A DNA stretch of 20,315 nucleotides from JADFNO01 sp965369945 (GTDB lineage Bacteria > Planctomycetota > Phycisphaerae > Phycisphaerales > SM1A02), in the NCBI GenBank assembly GCA_965369945.1, contig CBDUST010000049.1, positions 1 to 20,315 of the forward strand, in the 5' to 3' direction. Within the stretch, counting starts at the first letter, position 1. Each line of letters starts with the position of its first letter. Positions 13,270 through 20,315 of this stretch are shown piece by piece. Made by a program: the position numbers and the translations under genes. The notes below the pieces were generated by a model, which was given only the letters and a program-made list of their open reading frames with translations, was not told where the DNA came from and did not search any database.

Positions 13270-13608
13270 TTAGCTGCCGGACTTGGGCCCGTCGATCTTC
13301 TCGATCTTGATCCGCAGGTAGCGCTGTCGATGACCGGTCTTGCGGCGGTAGCCCTTACGGCGCTTGAATTTGATCACGTCGATCTTTCTACCCTTTATTT
13401 CCTCCAGCACCTCAGCGGTGACTGAGGCCCCATCGACGTACGGGGTGCCGACTGATGCGGCCGCTTTGCCTTGGGCATCGCCGACGACCAACACACGATC
13501 GAACTTGATCTTCTTCTCTTGGGTACCCAGATCGCGCAGGTCAACGTCGATCACATCGCCGGGGGCGACCTTGATCTGAGTACCACTATCTTCTATGACG
13601 GCATACAT
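13270..13608 (-). CDS. rplU: 50S ribosomal protein L21
   Basis: A 112-residue protein starting MYAVIEDSGTQIKVAPGDVI, the canonical N-terminus of bL21, and ending with the conserved KRRKGYRRKTGHRQRYLRIK and IEKI. It binds 23S rRNA in the large ribosomal subunit. The true start is the ATG at 13608 (the frame is also open from a TTG at 13617), with GAGG about 10 nt upstream. In most bacteria rplU is followed at once by rpmA (L27). Here the next gene on the downstream side is a convergent lipoprotein ending at 13236, so rpmA is not adjacent. A good promoter lies at 13640-13667. Confidence 0.97.
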   Translation of the reverse strand: MYAVIEDSGTQIKVAPGDVIDVDLRDLGTQEKKIKFDRVLVVGDAQGKAAASVGTPYVDGASVTAEVLEEIKGRKIDVIKFKRRKGYRRKTGHRQRYLRIKIEKIDGPKSGS

Positions 13609-13639
13609 CGTGGGCAATCCTCTCTGGCACGAGCGGGGG

Positions 13640-13667
13640 ATTGTATCGCACGAAATGCATTTGCCAA
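13640..13667 (-). promoter_or_regulatory. Sigma70-type promoter of rplU
   Basis: On the minus strand there is TTGGCA (plus 13662-13667), a 16-bp spacer and TACAAT (plus 13640-13645). Transcription should begin near 13633, leaving a leader of about 25 nt before the rplU ATG at 13608. The match to both hexamers is good and the position is right for a strongly expressed ribosomal gene. Confidence 0.7.
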
Positions 13668-13716
13668 GTCAGGCCGAGACTCGAAACTTGCGGCGGCGTT
13701 CGGGCAGTGGAAGGGC

Positions 13717-14337
13717 CTAACCGGCCACCACGGCCTTGGCCGCCCACGGCCAGGGTTGGCCTCGGGTCTCAAAGGCCACGGACCATCGGCGACATCCTCG
13801 GCACCCGCCGCAGGGCACGTCTGCCAATCCCGTCTCGCAGGGCCAGAACGGCACTTCCAACACCCCCTGTTCCTGTGCGAGATCGACGATCTGGGCCTCG
13901 CCAAGATCGATCAGTGGCAAATCGATCATCAGCGAATTCGTCCGGCCGCCGATTTCGGCTAGAGCGACCACCAGGTTCGCCCGCTCAACGGTCTGGCAGA
14001 TTCGCGACGAGCTTGAGCCAATCTGTGTCGGCCACACTACTCGGGTGCAGTTCAATCTCATCGCCGCCACGGCAGCCGACAGCAAGCTGACGCTGCGATC
14101 CAACTCAGCGGCCAAAGACGATTTGCCCTGGATGGTGGCTGTTTCTCTGGCAACGACGACCTGCCGCACGCCAAACGCTTCGCCGTGCGCTCCTACTGCT
14201 GTCCGCCGGTACTGGGCCGCGTCGTCCGATCCGTGCGGATGCCACAGAACTACCTGCTGCGGGTCTCGCTCCAAAGCCAACCCCACCAGCGAAGGCAAAT
14301 CACCATCGTCGATCAACAATACACTGCTGGACGACAT
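13717..14337 (-). CDS. QueC-like protein with a degenerate PP-loop
   Basis: The 206-residue product (ATG at 14337; a TTG at 14367 is an alternative) resembles 7-cyano-7-deazaguanine synthase (QueC). Its C-terminus keeps the zinc-site spacing C167-x8-C176-x2-C179-x2-C182. Before it are PLIDLGEAQIVDLAQEQG and RICQTVERANLV, which match the layout of QueC helices. The N-terminus follows the ATP-pyrophosphatase fold (SVLLID...LPSLVGLALE, VVLWHPHG, AFGVRQVVV), but the nucleotide-binding SGGxDS loop is replaced by IDDGDLPS. ATP-dependent ligase activity is therefore doubtful. It may be a structural or regulatory paralogue, or use a different substrate. It lies upstream of rplU (108 bp between them) and divergent from a sodium:solute symporter. 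Confidence 0.68.
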   Translation of the reverse strand: MSSSSVLLIDDGDLPSLVGLALERDPQQVVLWHPHGSDDAAQYRRTAVGAHGEAFGVRQVVVARETATIQGKSSLAAELDRSVSLLSAAVAAMRLNCTRVVWPTQIGSSSSRICQTVERANLVVALAEIGGRTNSLMIDLPLIDLGEAQIVDLAQEQGVLEVPFWPCETGLADVPCGGCRGCRRWSVAFETRGQPWPWAAKAVVAG

Positions 14338-14417
14338 AGCGCAATCAAGATCGGCACAGTTCGCCAAATGTCGTTACAACTCGTTGGAGCCGAGCCATCG
14401 CCCGGCGGAGATGCGTT

Positions 14418-15983
14418 GTGATCCTGACGTCGGCCGCTGCCTTTCATCCGCTCGATTGGACCGTCCTCGCGGTGTACATGCTGCTGGTCATCGGCTTGGG
14501 CGTAGTCCTCGGCCGCAAGCATCGCGGCGCCGACGAATTCTTCCTGGCTGGCCGCAGCATGCCCATGTGGGCGGTAGCGATTTCGGTCCTGGCGACAAGT
14601 CAATCCGCAGCGACGTTCGTTGGCGGGCCGCAACAGGCGTTTGCCGGAAACCTGACGTACTTCTCCGCCAATCTTGGTGCGCTGCTGGCCGTGGTGATTG
14701 TGGCCATCTTCTTTATCCCGGCCTATTACCGCCGCAACGTCACCAGTGTCTACGAACTGATCGGCCATCATTACGGCGCAACATCCCAGCGTCTTGCCAG
14801 TGGGATGTTCATCGTGGGTCGTGTCTTCGCAAGCGGAGCGAGACTGTTCATCGTGGCCATACCGTTTGCGCTCATCGCGTTCGGCGATATTTCGACCTCC
14901 TCGATGATTGCGGCCATCTTGATCATCGCGATCGCCGCCACGATGTATACGCTCGCCGGCGGCATTCGAGCCGTGATCTGGACCGACGTCATCCAAGCGA
15001 TCGTCTATATCGCGTGCATCGTCTTCGCCCTGGCGCTTGTGTGGCAGAAGATTCCCCTCTCGTTCGGCGAGATCATCGACACGCTTCGTCAGTCGGGCGA
15101 TGGCAACAAACTGACATTGATTGATTTTGAACTGTCCGACAAGAAGGACCTCGCCAAGCCTTGGGGTTTCTGGGCCATCATCATCGGGCTCACGCTGTTC
15201 AATGTCGCCGCCTTTGGCACCGATCAAGACCTGACTCAGCGCATGCTTACTTGTCGAAGCGCACGACATGGAAGCTGGTCGGTGATCATCGCGAATCTCA
15301 TCGGTTGGCCGGTCGTTTTCCTTTTCCTTTGCATGGGTCTGTTGCTGTACGTTTATTACCAACGCCCGGACCTCATGGGCGCGGCCGCAGCTGACTACCA
15401 AATCGATGACACGCGCAAGGTATTTCTCGAGTTCATCCTTCACGAGATGCCGTTGGGTCTACGCGGGTTGATGTTAGCTGGACTCTTCGCAGCTGCGATG
15501 AGCAGTACGGATTCTGCGCTGAATGCGATGGCGTCGACCACCGTCGCTGACTTCTACCGCCCCCTGTCGGGATATCACCGTGCTAATCCAGCCTCTGAAC
15601 TGATGGTCGCGCGGTTGGCGGTGCTCTTTTGGGCTGTGATCCTCGGCGCCTTTGCCTGCTTCTGCGTGTTCTGGCAAGAACGCAGCGAAAGCACGATCAT
15701 CGGCTTCGCCCTCGGGGTAATGGTGTTTGCTTACAGCGGCCTGCTTGCAGTGTTCTGTACCGCTTTGTTCACAAGACGCGGCAACGCCGTGAGCGTCGCC
15801 GCAGCACTAGCGACCGGTTTTCTTTGTGTTCTACTACTTCAAGACTTCGCATGGAAGCGATGGGCGCCGACCTTCAACATCGACTTTACGCTTGCCTTCC
15901 CGTGGAAGATGCTCATCGCCACGCTGTTGAGTTTCGCCGTCTGTTGTCTCGGTAAACGACAGGCAATCTCAACGGCGAAGTGA
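14418..15983 (+). CDS. Sodium:solute symporter (SSS family)
   Basis: The 521-residue product has the hydrophobic profile of about 13 transmembrane helices typical of SSS transporters, which use the sodium gradient to import small solutes. Family signatures are ADEFFLAGRSMPMWAVAISV followed by SQSAATFVGGP near the N-terminus. Further on are TLAGGIRAVIWTDVIQ, DQDLTQRMLTC and AAMSSTDSALNAMASTTVADFY. The substrate cannot be read from the sequence. Translation starts at a GTG (14418) with GGAG 7 nt upstream. The 3' end overlaps the convergent aminotransferase gene by 15 bp. A QueC-like gene is divergent from it, 80 bp away. Confidence 0.95.
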   Translation: MILTSAAAFHPLDWTVLAVYMLLVIGLGVVLGRKHRGADEFFLAGRSMPMWAVAISVLATSQSAATFVGGPQQAFAGNLTYFSANLGALLAVVIVAIFFIPAYYRRNVTSVYELIGHHYGATSQRLASGMFIVGRVFASGARLFIVAIPFALIAFGDISTSSMIAAILIIAIAATMYTLAGGIRAVIWTDVIQAIVYIACIVFALALVWQKIPLSFGEIIDTLRQSGDGNKLTLIDFELSDKKDLAKPWGFWAIIIGLTLFNVAAFGTDQDLTQRMLTCRSARHGSWSVIIANLIGWPVVFLFLCMGLLLYVYYQRPDLMGAAAADYQIDDTRKVFLEFILHEMPLGLRGLMLAGLFAAAMSSTDSALNAMASTTVADFYRPLSGYHRANPASELMVARLAVLFWAVILGAFACFCVFWQERSESTIIGFALGVMVFAYSGLLAVFCTALFTRRGNAVSVAAALATGFLCVLLLQDFAWKRWAPTFNIDFTLAFPWKMLIATLLSFAVCCLGKRQAISTAK

Positions 15984-17156
15984 GGCCATCCGATCTAGCG
16001 CATCGCGGAGCGTCTGTTCATCCTTGCAGAACGCGAACCGCACGAGGTTTTTTCCATCAGTTGGATCGTGGTAGAACGAACTTGGCGGGATCGCCGCGAC
16101 CCCCACTTCCTTGATCAGGTGTTGGCAGAACGATACATCGTCCTTGAACCCGAACGGCGTATGGTCTGCCAGCACGAAATAGGTGCCGCTCGGTGAATAC
16201 ACCTCAAAACCGATTCGACTCAACCCTTCAGCCAACACGTCGCGTCTCTTGCGATAGGCCTCGACAAACTCTTCGTAGTACGAATCCGGCGCGTTGATCG
16301 CCGCAACCGCACCATGCTGAAGCGGTGTCGCTGTCGCAAACGTAATGAATTGATGCGCCGCCCGCACCCCTGCGGTCAACTCCGGGGGCGCAATCGCCCA
16401 TCCGATTTTCCAGCCGGTCAATGAAAACGTCTTGCCCAATGATGACAGCGTCACTGTCCGCTCATACATGCCATCCAACGTCGCCAATCGAACGTGCTCA
16501 GCGTCAAAGACAAGCCGCTCATATACTTCATCACAGATCGCGATTGCATCATGCGTTTTACATAACTCGGCGATCAACGCCAACTCGCTCTTGGTGAACA
16601 CCTTCCCCGTTGGGTTGTGAGGCGTGTTCACAAGAATCGCGCGCGTGTTCTTTGAAAACACCGCACGCAACTCGTCCTCATTCACAGCAAAGTCAGGCGG
16701 ACGCAGCGTGACGAACTTCGGCACCGCGCTCGCCATCGCCACACACGCGCGATACGAGTCGTAATACGGCTCAAACAGAATCACTTCCTCCCCGGGATTC
16801 ACCAAGCCAAGAAAGCTGGCGATCAACGCCTCAGTACAGCCGGACGTGACGGTTACCTCTGCATCCGGATCGACAGTCAAACCGGAGTCCATGTTGAATC
16901 GATTGGCGATGACACGATTCAACTCCGCGATGCCGAACATCCGTGCATATTGCCCGTGGCCGTTTTGGATTGCTTCCACAGCGGCCTGTTTCACAAAGTC
17001 CGGCCCGTCAAAATTAGGAAACCCCTGGCCGAGATTGATCGCATTATGCTCGATTGCCAGCCGACTGATCTCGGTGAATATGGTCGAACCGAACGTAGCG
17101 AGACGATCAGCAACCGCTGTTGTAGGTGTCGAAGACACGCTTACAGCGTACATCAT
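15969..17156 (-). CDS. Class I/II PLP-dependent aminotransferase
   Basis: From the ATG at 17156 (MMYAVSVSSTPT) the product has 395 residues, the usual length. The frame is open further upstream (to 17258), but the extra 34 residues are arginine-rich and unlike the family. Fold-type I motifs are LGQGFPNFDGP (42-52), NTPHNPTGKVF (177-187), CDEVYERLVF (208-217) and SSLGKTFSLTGWKIGW, in which K242 should bind PLP. The GQGFPxFDGP motif points to the subgroup that includes methionine aminotransferase YbdL and kynurenine aminotransferase/cysteine-conjugate lyase. The exact substrate is open. Confidence 0.93.
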   Translation of the reverse strand: MMYAVSVSSTPTTAVADRLATFGSTIFTEISRLAIEHNAINLGQGFPNFDGPDFVKQAAVEAIQNGHGQYARMFGIAELNRVIANRFNMDSGLTVDPDAEVTVTSGCTEALIASFLGLVNPGEEVILFEPYYDSYRACVAMASAVPKFVTLRPPDFAVNEDELRAVFSKNTRAILVNTPHNPTGKVFTKSELALIAELCKTHDAIAICDEVYERLVFDAEHVRLATLDGMYERTVTLSSLGKTFSLTGWKIGWAIAPPELTAGVRAAHQFITFATATPLQHGAVAAINAPDSYYEEFVEAYRKRRDVLAEGLSRIGFEVYSPSGTYFVLADHTPFGFKDDVSFCQHLIKEVGVAAIPPSSFYHDPTDGKNLVRFAFCKDEQTLRDALDRMASLRR

Positions 17157-17408
17157 CCGGACCCGACTGCGCTCCCCATTTCGATCGGGTGCCGACCAAC
17201 GCAGTACTGCTCGGCAAAGTCGGGCGGTCTGCCAGGGTCTCCGCCCCGCCCAAGGCAAGCTGGATTCGCCCCCTCTTTCTTCGCTGAAAGGGTTTCAGTC
17301 GCTCATCACCCCCACATTCCTTGTTAGGAGGGTGCAGTGAAGCGGCAGGGTCGGTATCCTGGTGGGGCGTCGCGGCGGTGCGGCGACCCCTTTGGTGGAG
17401 ACGATCGA
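17157..17408. other. Divergent intergenic region between aminotransferase and Asp-box protein
   Basis: This region must hold promoters for both flanking genes, but I see no clear -35/-10 pair. Visible structure includes a perfect 6-3-6 inverted repeat CTGAAA-ggg-TTTCAG (17284-17298), a possible operator. There is also a GC-rich imperfect hairpin between about 17362 and 17388 (GGGGcGTCG ... CGACCCC). An AGGAGG at 17326-17331 precedes an in-frame GTG at 17337, a candidate alternative start of the downstream gene. Confidence 0.4.
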
Positions 17409-20315
17409 ATGAAGAATGTGAGACTATCGGTAGCGCTATGCGCTGGATTGGTGTTGGCGACGGGCATCGGGTCGGTGGTAACCTCACCCGCTGCGGCGGC
17501 GGACGACGTAGACACCTCAACCCACGGGTATGACGAGAAATTTCTCTCGGCCTTGAGTTGGCGATGTATCGGTCCGCCACGCGGTGGTCGCGCAACCGCT
17601 TGTACCGGAGTTCACGGCAATCCCATGACCTACTACATGGGCGCGACCGGCGGCGGCGTGTGGAAGACCGTCAACGCCGGCCTCACATGGCAGCCGATTT
17701 CCGACGACTTCTTCAAAACCGGCTCCATCGGCGCAATCGCGGTCGCCCAATCCGATCCAAACGTTATTTATGTCGGCACCGGCGAAGCCTGCCCGCGCGG
17801 CAACTTCTCCCATGGCGACGGCGTATACAAATCCATCGATGCAGGCAAAACATGGACTGACATCGGACTGGACGACACACGCCAGATCGGTTGCATTCGT
17901 GTCCACCCTCAAGACCCCGATCTTGTTTACGTCGCCGCACTTGGTCACATCTATGGCTCCAACGAACAACGCGGTGTCTTTCGATCACAAGACGGCGGCG
18001 AGACCTGGGAGAACGTCCTGTTCATAAATGATGAAACCGGAGCTGTCGATCTGGCGATGGACCCCGTCAACCCGCGCGTCTTGTATGCCGGCTTCTGGCA
18101 GGTAAAACGCTCGCCGTGGAGTCTCGATAGCGGCGGCCCCGGCTCGGGCCTATACAAATCGACCGATGGCGGCGATACATGGGAACAACTGACCAGCGGA
18201 TTGCCGAAGGGTGTCAAAGGGAAGATCGGCATCACCGTCTCGCCGGTCAATCCCGATCGGGTTTGGGCGAATATCGAAGCTGAGGACGGCGGCGTCTTTC
18301 GATCGGATAATGCGGGTGAAACGTGGCGGCGCGTCAACTCCGATCGCTCACTCCGCCAGCGCGCTTGGTACTACACGCACATCTATGCCGACCCACAGGA
18401 CGTTGACACGGTATATGTGTTGAAAGTGTCGTTCCACAAGTACACCGACGGTGGGAAGAGCTTCGAAAAGACGATTCGAGAACCGCACGGCGACAATCAC
18501 GACCTGTGGATCAATCCCGACAACAACCTGAACATGGTCGAGGCCAACGACGGCGGCGCAAATGTCTCCTTTGATGGAGGCAAGAGTTGGACGCGCCAGG
18601 ATACGCTTCCAACGGCACAGTTCTACCACGTCACAACCGACAACCAGTTCCCCTATCGCGTCTACGGCGCTCAGCAAGATAACTCCACAATCAGTGTGTC
18701 AAGTCAGGCTGCGCAGTTCCGCACCGGAGATATGTACTCGGTTGGCGGCGGCGAGAGCGGATACATCGCTGTTCGACCTGATGATACGAACATTATCTAT
18801 GCAGGCAGTTACGATGGGCATCTTACGCGCTACGACCATCGCTACCGCCAGGCGCGCAACATCACGGTCTGGCCTGACAATCCAATGGGCGCGGGCGTCG
18901 AGTCGATGAAGTACCGATTCCAATGGACGTTCCCCATTATCATCTCACCGCATGATCCCAACACGCTGTACGTTGCCGGGAATTCGCTGTTCAAATCAAC
19001 CGATGAAGGTCAAAGTTGGCAGGCGATCAGTCCCGATCTGACAACCGATGACAAGTCCAAGCAACAATCATCCGGCGGACCGATTACACAGGACAACACA
19101 TCGGTCGAGTACTACTGCACGATCTTCGCGATGGCTGAATCACCGCACGAGCCCGGCGTTATTTGGGTCGGCACAGATGACGGCTTGGTGCATATTACAA
19201 AGGATGGCGGTCAGACTTGGGATGAAGTCACCCCCGTCGGCCTGGGCCAATGGAGCCTCATCAGTCAGTTGGAAGTCTCACCCCACGATCCCGCCACGGC
19301 CTACCTTGCAGTGAATCGCTACAAGATGGACGACTTTCGGCCATACGTCTTCAAAACGGACAACTATGGAAAGACGTGGCAGCAGATTACTTCCGGCATT
19401 GATGATGGCGCGTTCGTTCGATCGGTACGCGAGGATCCGATTCGTCGCGGATTGCTCTACGCGGGCACAGAAACCGGCGTATATGTCTCGTTTGATGATG
19501 GTGAGCATTGGCAAAGCCTGCAATTGAATCTGCCGGCCACGCCGATTACCGATCTGGTCGTAAAGAATGATGATCTGGTCGTCGCCACGCAAGGTCGATC
19601 GTTTTGGATTCTTGGTGACCTTAGTGTACTACGTCAATTATCTGAAGAAACGACACTGGCAGATGCACACGTTTTCAGTCCCAACCTCACTTACCGTGCT
19701 AATGGCGACACCGTCGATGTCTATTACTACCTGGCCCAATCTCCCGAAGAACCGATCACGCTGGAATTCCTGAATGCCACTGGCGAGATCATTCGTTCCT
19801 ATACCAGCAAGGCATCAGCCGATGACGAGAGTGACGAAAGCGAAGCTGACGTACCCCGATGGCGGCGGCGCGGCGGCGGTTCACGAAACGCTGCAGCCGA
19901 GGCGGGCGTCAACCGTTTCCGCTGGGACATGCGATATCCTGATGCTGAGGAAGTTCCGGGGGCAGTCATGTGGGGCGGCAGCACGCGCGGTCCGCAAGCG
20001 GTGCCCGGCTCATACCAAGTGCGTCTGACCGCCGGAGACCAATCGCTGAGCAGCGGTTTCGTTATCGCCGCGGATCCTCGCCTCGACGCAACCCAGGACG
20101 ACTACCAAGGGCAGTTTGATCTACTGATTCAGATTCGCGATGCGGTTTCCGACGCCCACGCTGCGGTGAATCAGATTCGCAATGTTCGCAAGCAGATCAA
20201 GACTGTGACCGCAAAGGCCAAGGAAATCGACGGCATGGACTCAATCCTCGAAGCGGGGAAGTCGCTCAACCAAAAGCTCACAGCCGTCGAGGTCAAGCTT
20301 CTCCAAACAAAATCA
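17409..20315 (+). CDS. Secreted Asp-box (BNR/sortilin-VPS10-like) repeat protein, 3' end beyond window
   Basis: An uninterrupted frame of 969 codons runs from ATG 17409 to the window edge. GGAG lies 8 nt upstream, and the signal peptide MKNVRLSVALCAGLVLATG...SPAAAA ends near residue 31. The body consists of beta-propeller repeats carrying Asp-boxes (SxDxGxTW). I count about eleven, for example KSIDAGKTW, RSQDGGETW, KSTDGGDTW, RSDNAGETW, KSTDEGQSW and TKDGGQTW. This matches the 'sortilin-like/glycosyl hydrolase BNR-repeat' proteins, usually about 1,000-1,100 residues, whose substrates are mostly unknown. A charged stretch at about residues 797-836 (ASADDESDESEADVPRWRRR) sits after the propeller and looks like a linker. 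A helical region follows (IRDAVSDAHAAVNQIRNVRK). The actual extracellular ligand or substrate is unknown. Confidence 0.92.
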   Translation, partial: MKNVRLSVALCAGLVLATGIGSVVTSPAAAADDVDTSTHGYDEKFLSALSWRCIGPPRGGRATACTGVHGNPMTYYMGATGGGVWKTVNAGLTWQPISDDFFKTGSIGAIAVAQSDPNVIYVGTGEACPRGNFSHGDGVYKSIDAGKTWTDIGLDDTRQIGCIRVHPQDPDLVYVAALGHIYGSNEQRGVFRSQDGGETWENVLFINDETGAVDLAMDPVNPRVLYAGFWQVKRSPWSLDSGGPGSGLYKSTDGGDTWEQLTSGLPKGVKGKIGITVSPVNPDRVWANIEAEDGGVFRSDNAGETWRRVNSDRSLRQRAWYYTHIYADPQDVDTVYVLKVSFHKYTDGGKSFEKTIREPHGDNHDLWINPDNNLNMVEANDGGANVSFDGGKSWTRQDTLPTAQFYHVTTDNQFPYRVYGAQQDNSTISVSSQAAQFRTGDMYSVGGGESGYIAVRPDDTNIIYAGSYDGHLTRYDHRYRQARNITVWPDNPMGAGVESMKYRFQWTFPIIISPHDPNTLYVAGNSLFKSTDEGQSWQAISPDLTTDDKSKQQSSGGPITQDNTSVEYYCTIFAMAESPHEPGVIWVGTDDGLVHITKDGGQTWDEVTPVGLGQWSLISQLEVSPHDPATAYLAVNRYKMDDFRPYVFKTDNYGKTWQQITSGIDDGAFVRSVREDPIRRGLLYAGTETGVYVSFDDGEHWQSLQLNLPATPITDLVVKNDDLVVATQGRSFWILGDLSVLRQLSEETTLADAHVFSPNLTYRANGDTVDVYYYLAQSPEEPITLEFLNATGEIIRSYTSKASADDESDESEADVPRWRRRGGGSRNAAAEAGVNRFRWDMRYPDAEEVPGAVMWGGSTRGPQAVPGSYQVRLTAGDQSLSSGFVIAADPRLDATQDDYQGQFDLLIQIRDAVSDAHAAVNQIRNVRKQIKTVTAKAKEIDGMDSILEAGKSLNQKLTAVEVKLLQTKS

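Noticed and set aside
13736..15124. A 462-codon plus-strand open frame across the QueC-like and symporter genes
   Set aside because: It has no family resemblance, is rich in Arg/His/Cys as expected for an out-of-frame reading, and overlaps two well-supported genes.
14313..15443. A 376-codon minus-strand open frame antisense to the symporter
   Set aside because: Its composition (long runs of D, R, H, Q) is typical of an antisense shadow of a hydrophobic membrane protein; the symporter frame has clear family motifs.
17157..17258. N-terminal extension of the aminotransferase to 17258
   Set aside because: The extra residues are arginine-rich and non-homologous to the family; the double ATG at 17156/17153 gives the usual length.

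Overview
The window looks like chromosomal DNA of a GC-rich member of the Planctomycetota or a close relative. This is an inference. It rests on a zinc-ribbon tail of the CxxCGYDLRG...CPECG type that I associate with planctomycetes, on dispersed palindromes of the 'CACGGGCTnnnAGCCCGTG' and 'CCCTCACCCC...GAGAGGG' kinds, on a large Asp-box (sortilin-like) secreted protein, and on the density of secreted proteins and lipoproteins. I see no tRNA, rRNA, CRISPR array, transposase or phage gene.

Layout. 1-125: dispersed palindromic repeats. 128-5133 (minus strand): a run read from high to low coordinates as ECF sigma factor, single-pass membrane protein, secreted protein of unknown function, MsrP (periplasmic methionine sulfoxide reductase) and aspartate kinase. 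The first three are tightly packed (overlap of stop and start, then a 3-bp gap). The kinase gene carries an internal ribosome-binding site and start that should yield a separate regulatory beta subunit. 5324-8257: a poorly conserved, repeat-rich stretch with a hypothetical gene ending in a strong terminator, a small ribbon-helix-helix protein, a 3-TM protein, debris of zinc-ribbon tails and a two-zinc-ribbon protein. 8258-8725: an ASCH-domain gene carrying two frame-preserving blocks of dispersed repeat DNA.

8842-13236: a B12-binding-like protein and UbiE/MenG on the minus strand. Divergent from these are an M48 lipoprotein metalloprotease, an amidohydrolase-fold protein and a lipoprotein on the plus strand, the last two probably an operon. 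13270-14337 (minus): ribosomal protein L21 with a clear sigma70-type promoter, and a QueC-like protein. 14418-15983 (plus): a sodium:solute symporter, whose 3' end overlaps that of a convergent class I/II aminotransferase (15969-17156). 17409 to the window end: the first 969 residues of a secreted Asp-box protein.

The most notable observations are: (1) two genes (5361-6002 and 8258-8725) with in-frame insertions of the same 33-bp palindromic element together with other repeat DNA, one also holding a 33-bp tandem array read as an 11-residue repeat; (2) three enzyme-fold proteins that appear to have lost key residues (QueC-like without its PP-loop, amidohydrolase without most metal ligands, B12-binding domain without DxHxxG); (3) the internal start in the aspartate kinase. 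I did not find a convincing multi-gene defence or novel biosynthetic system.
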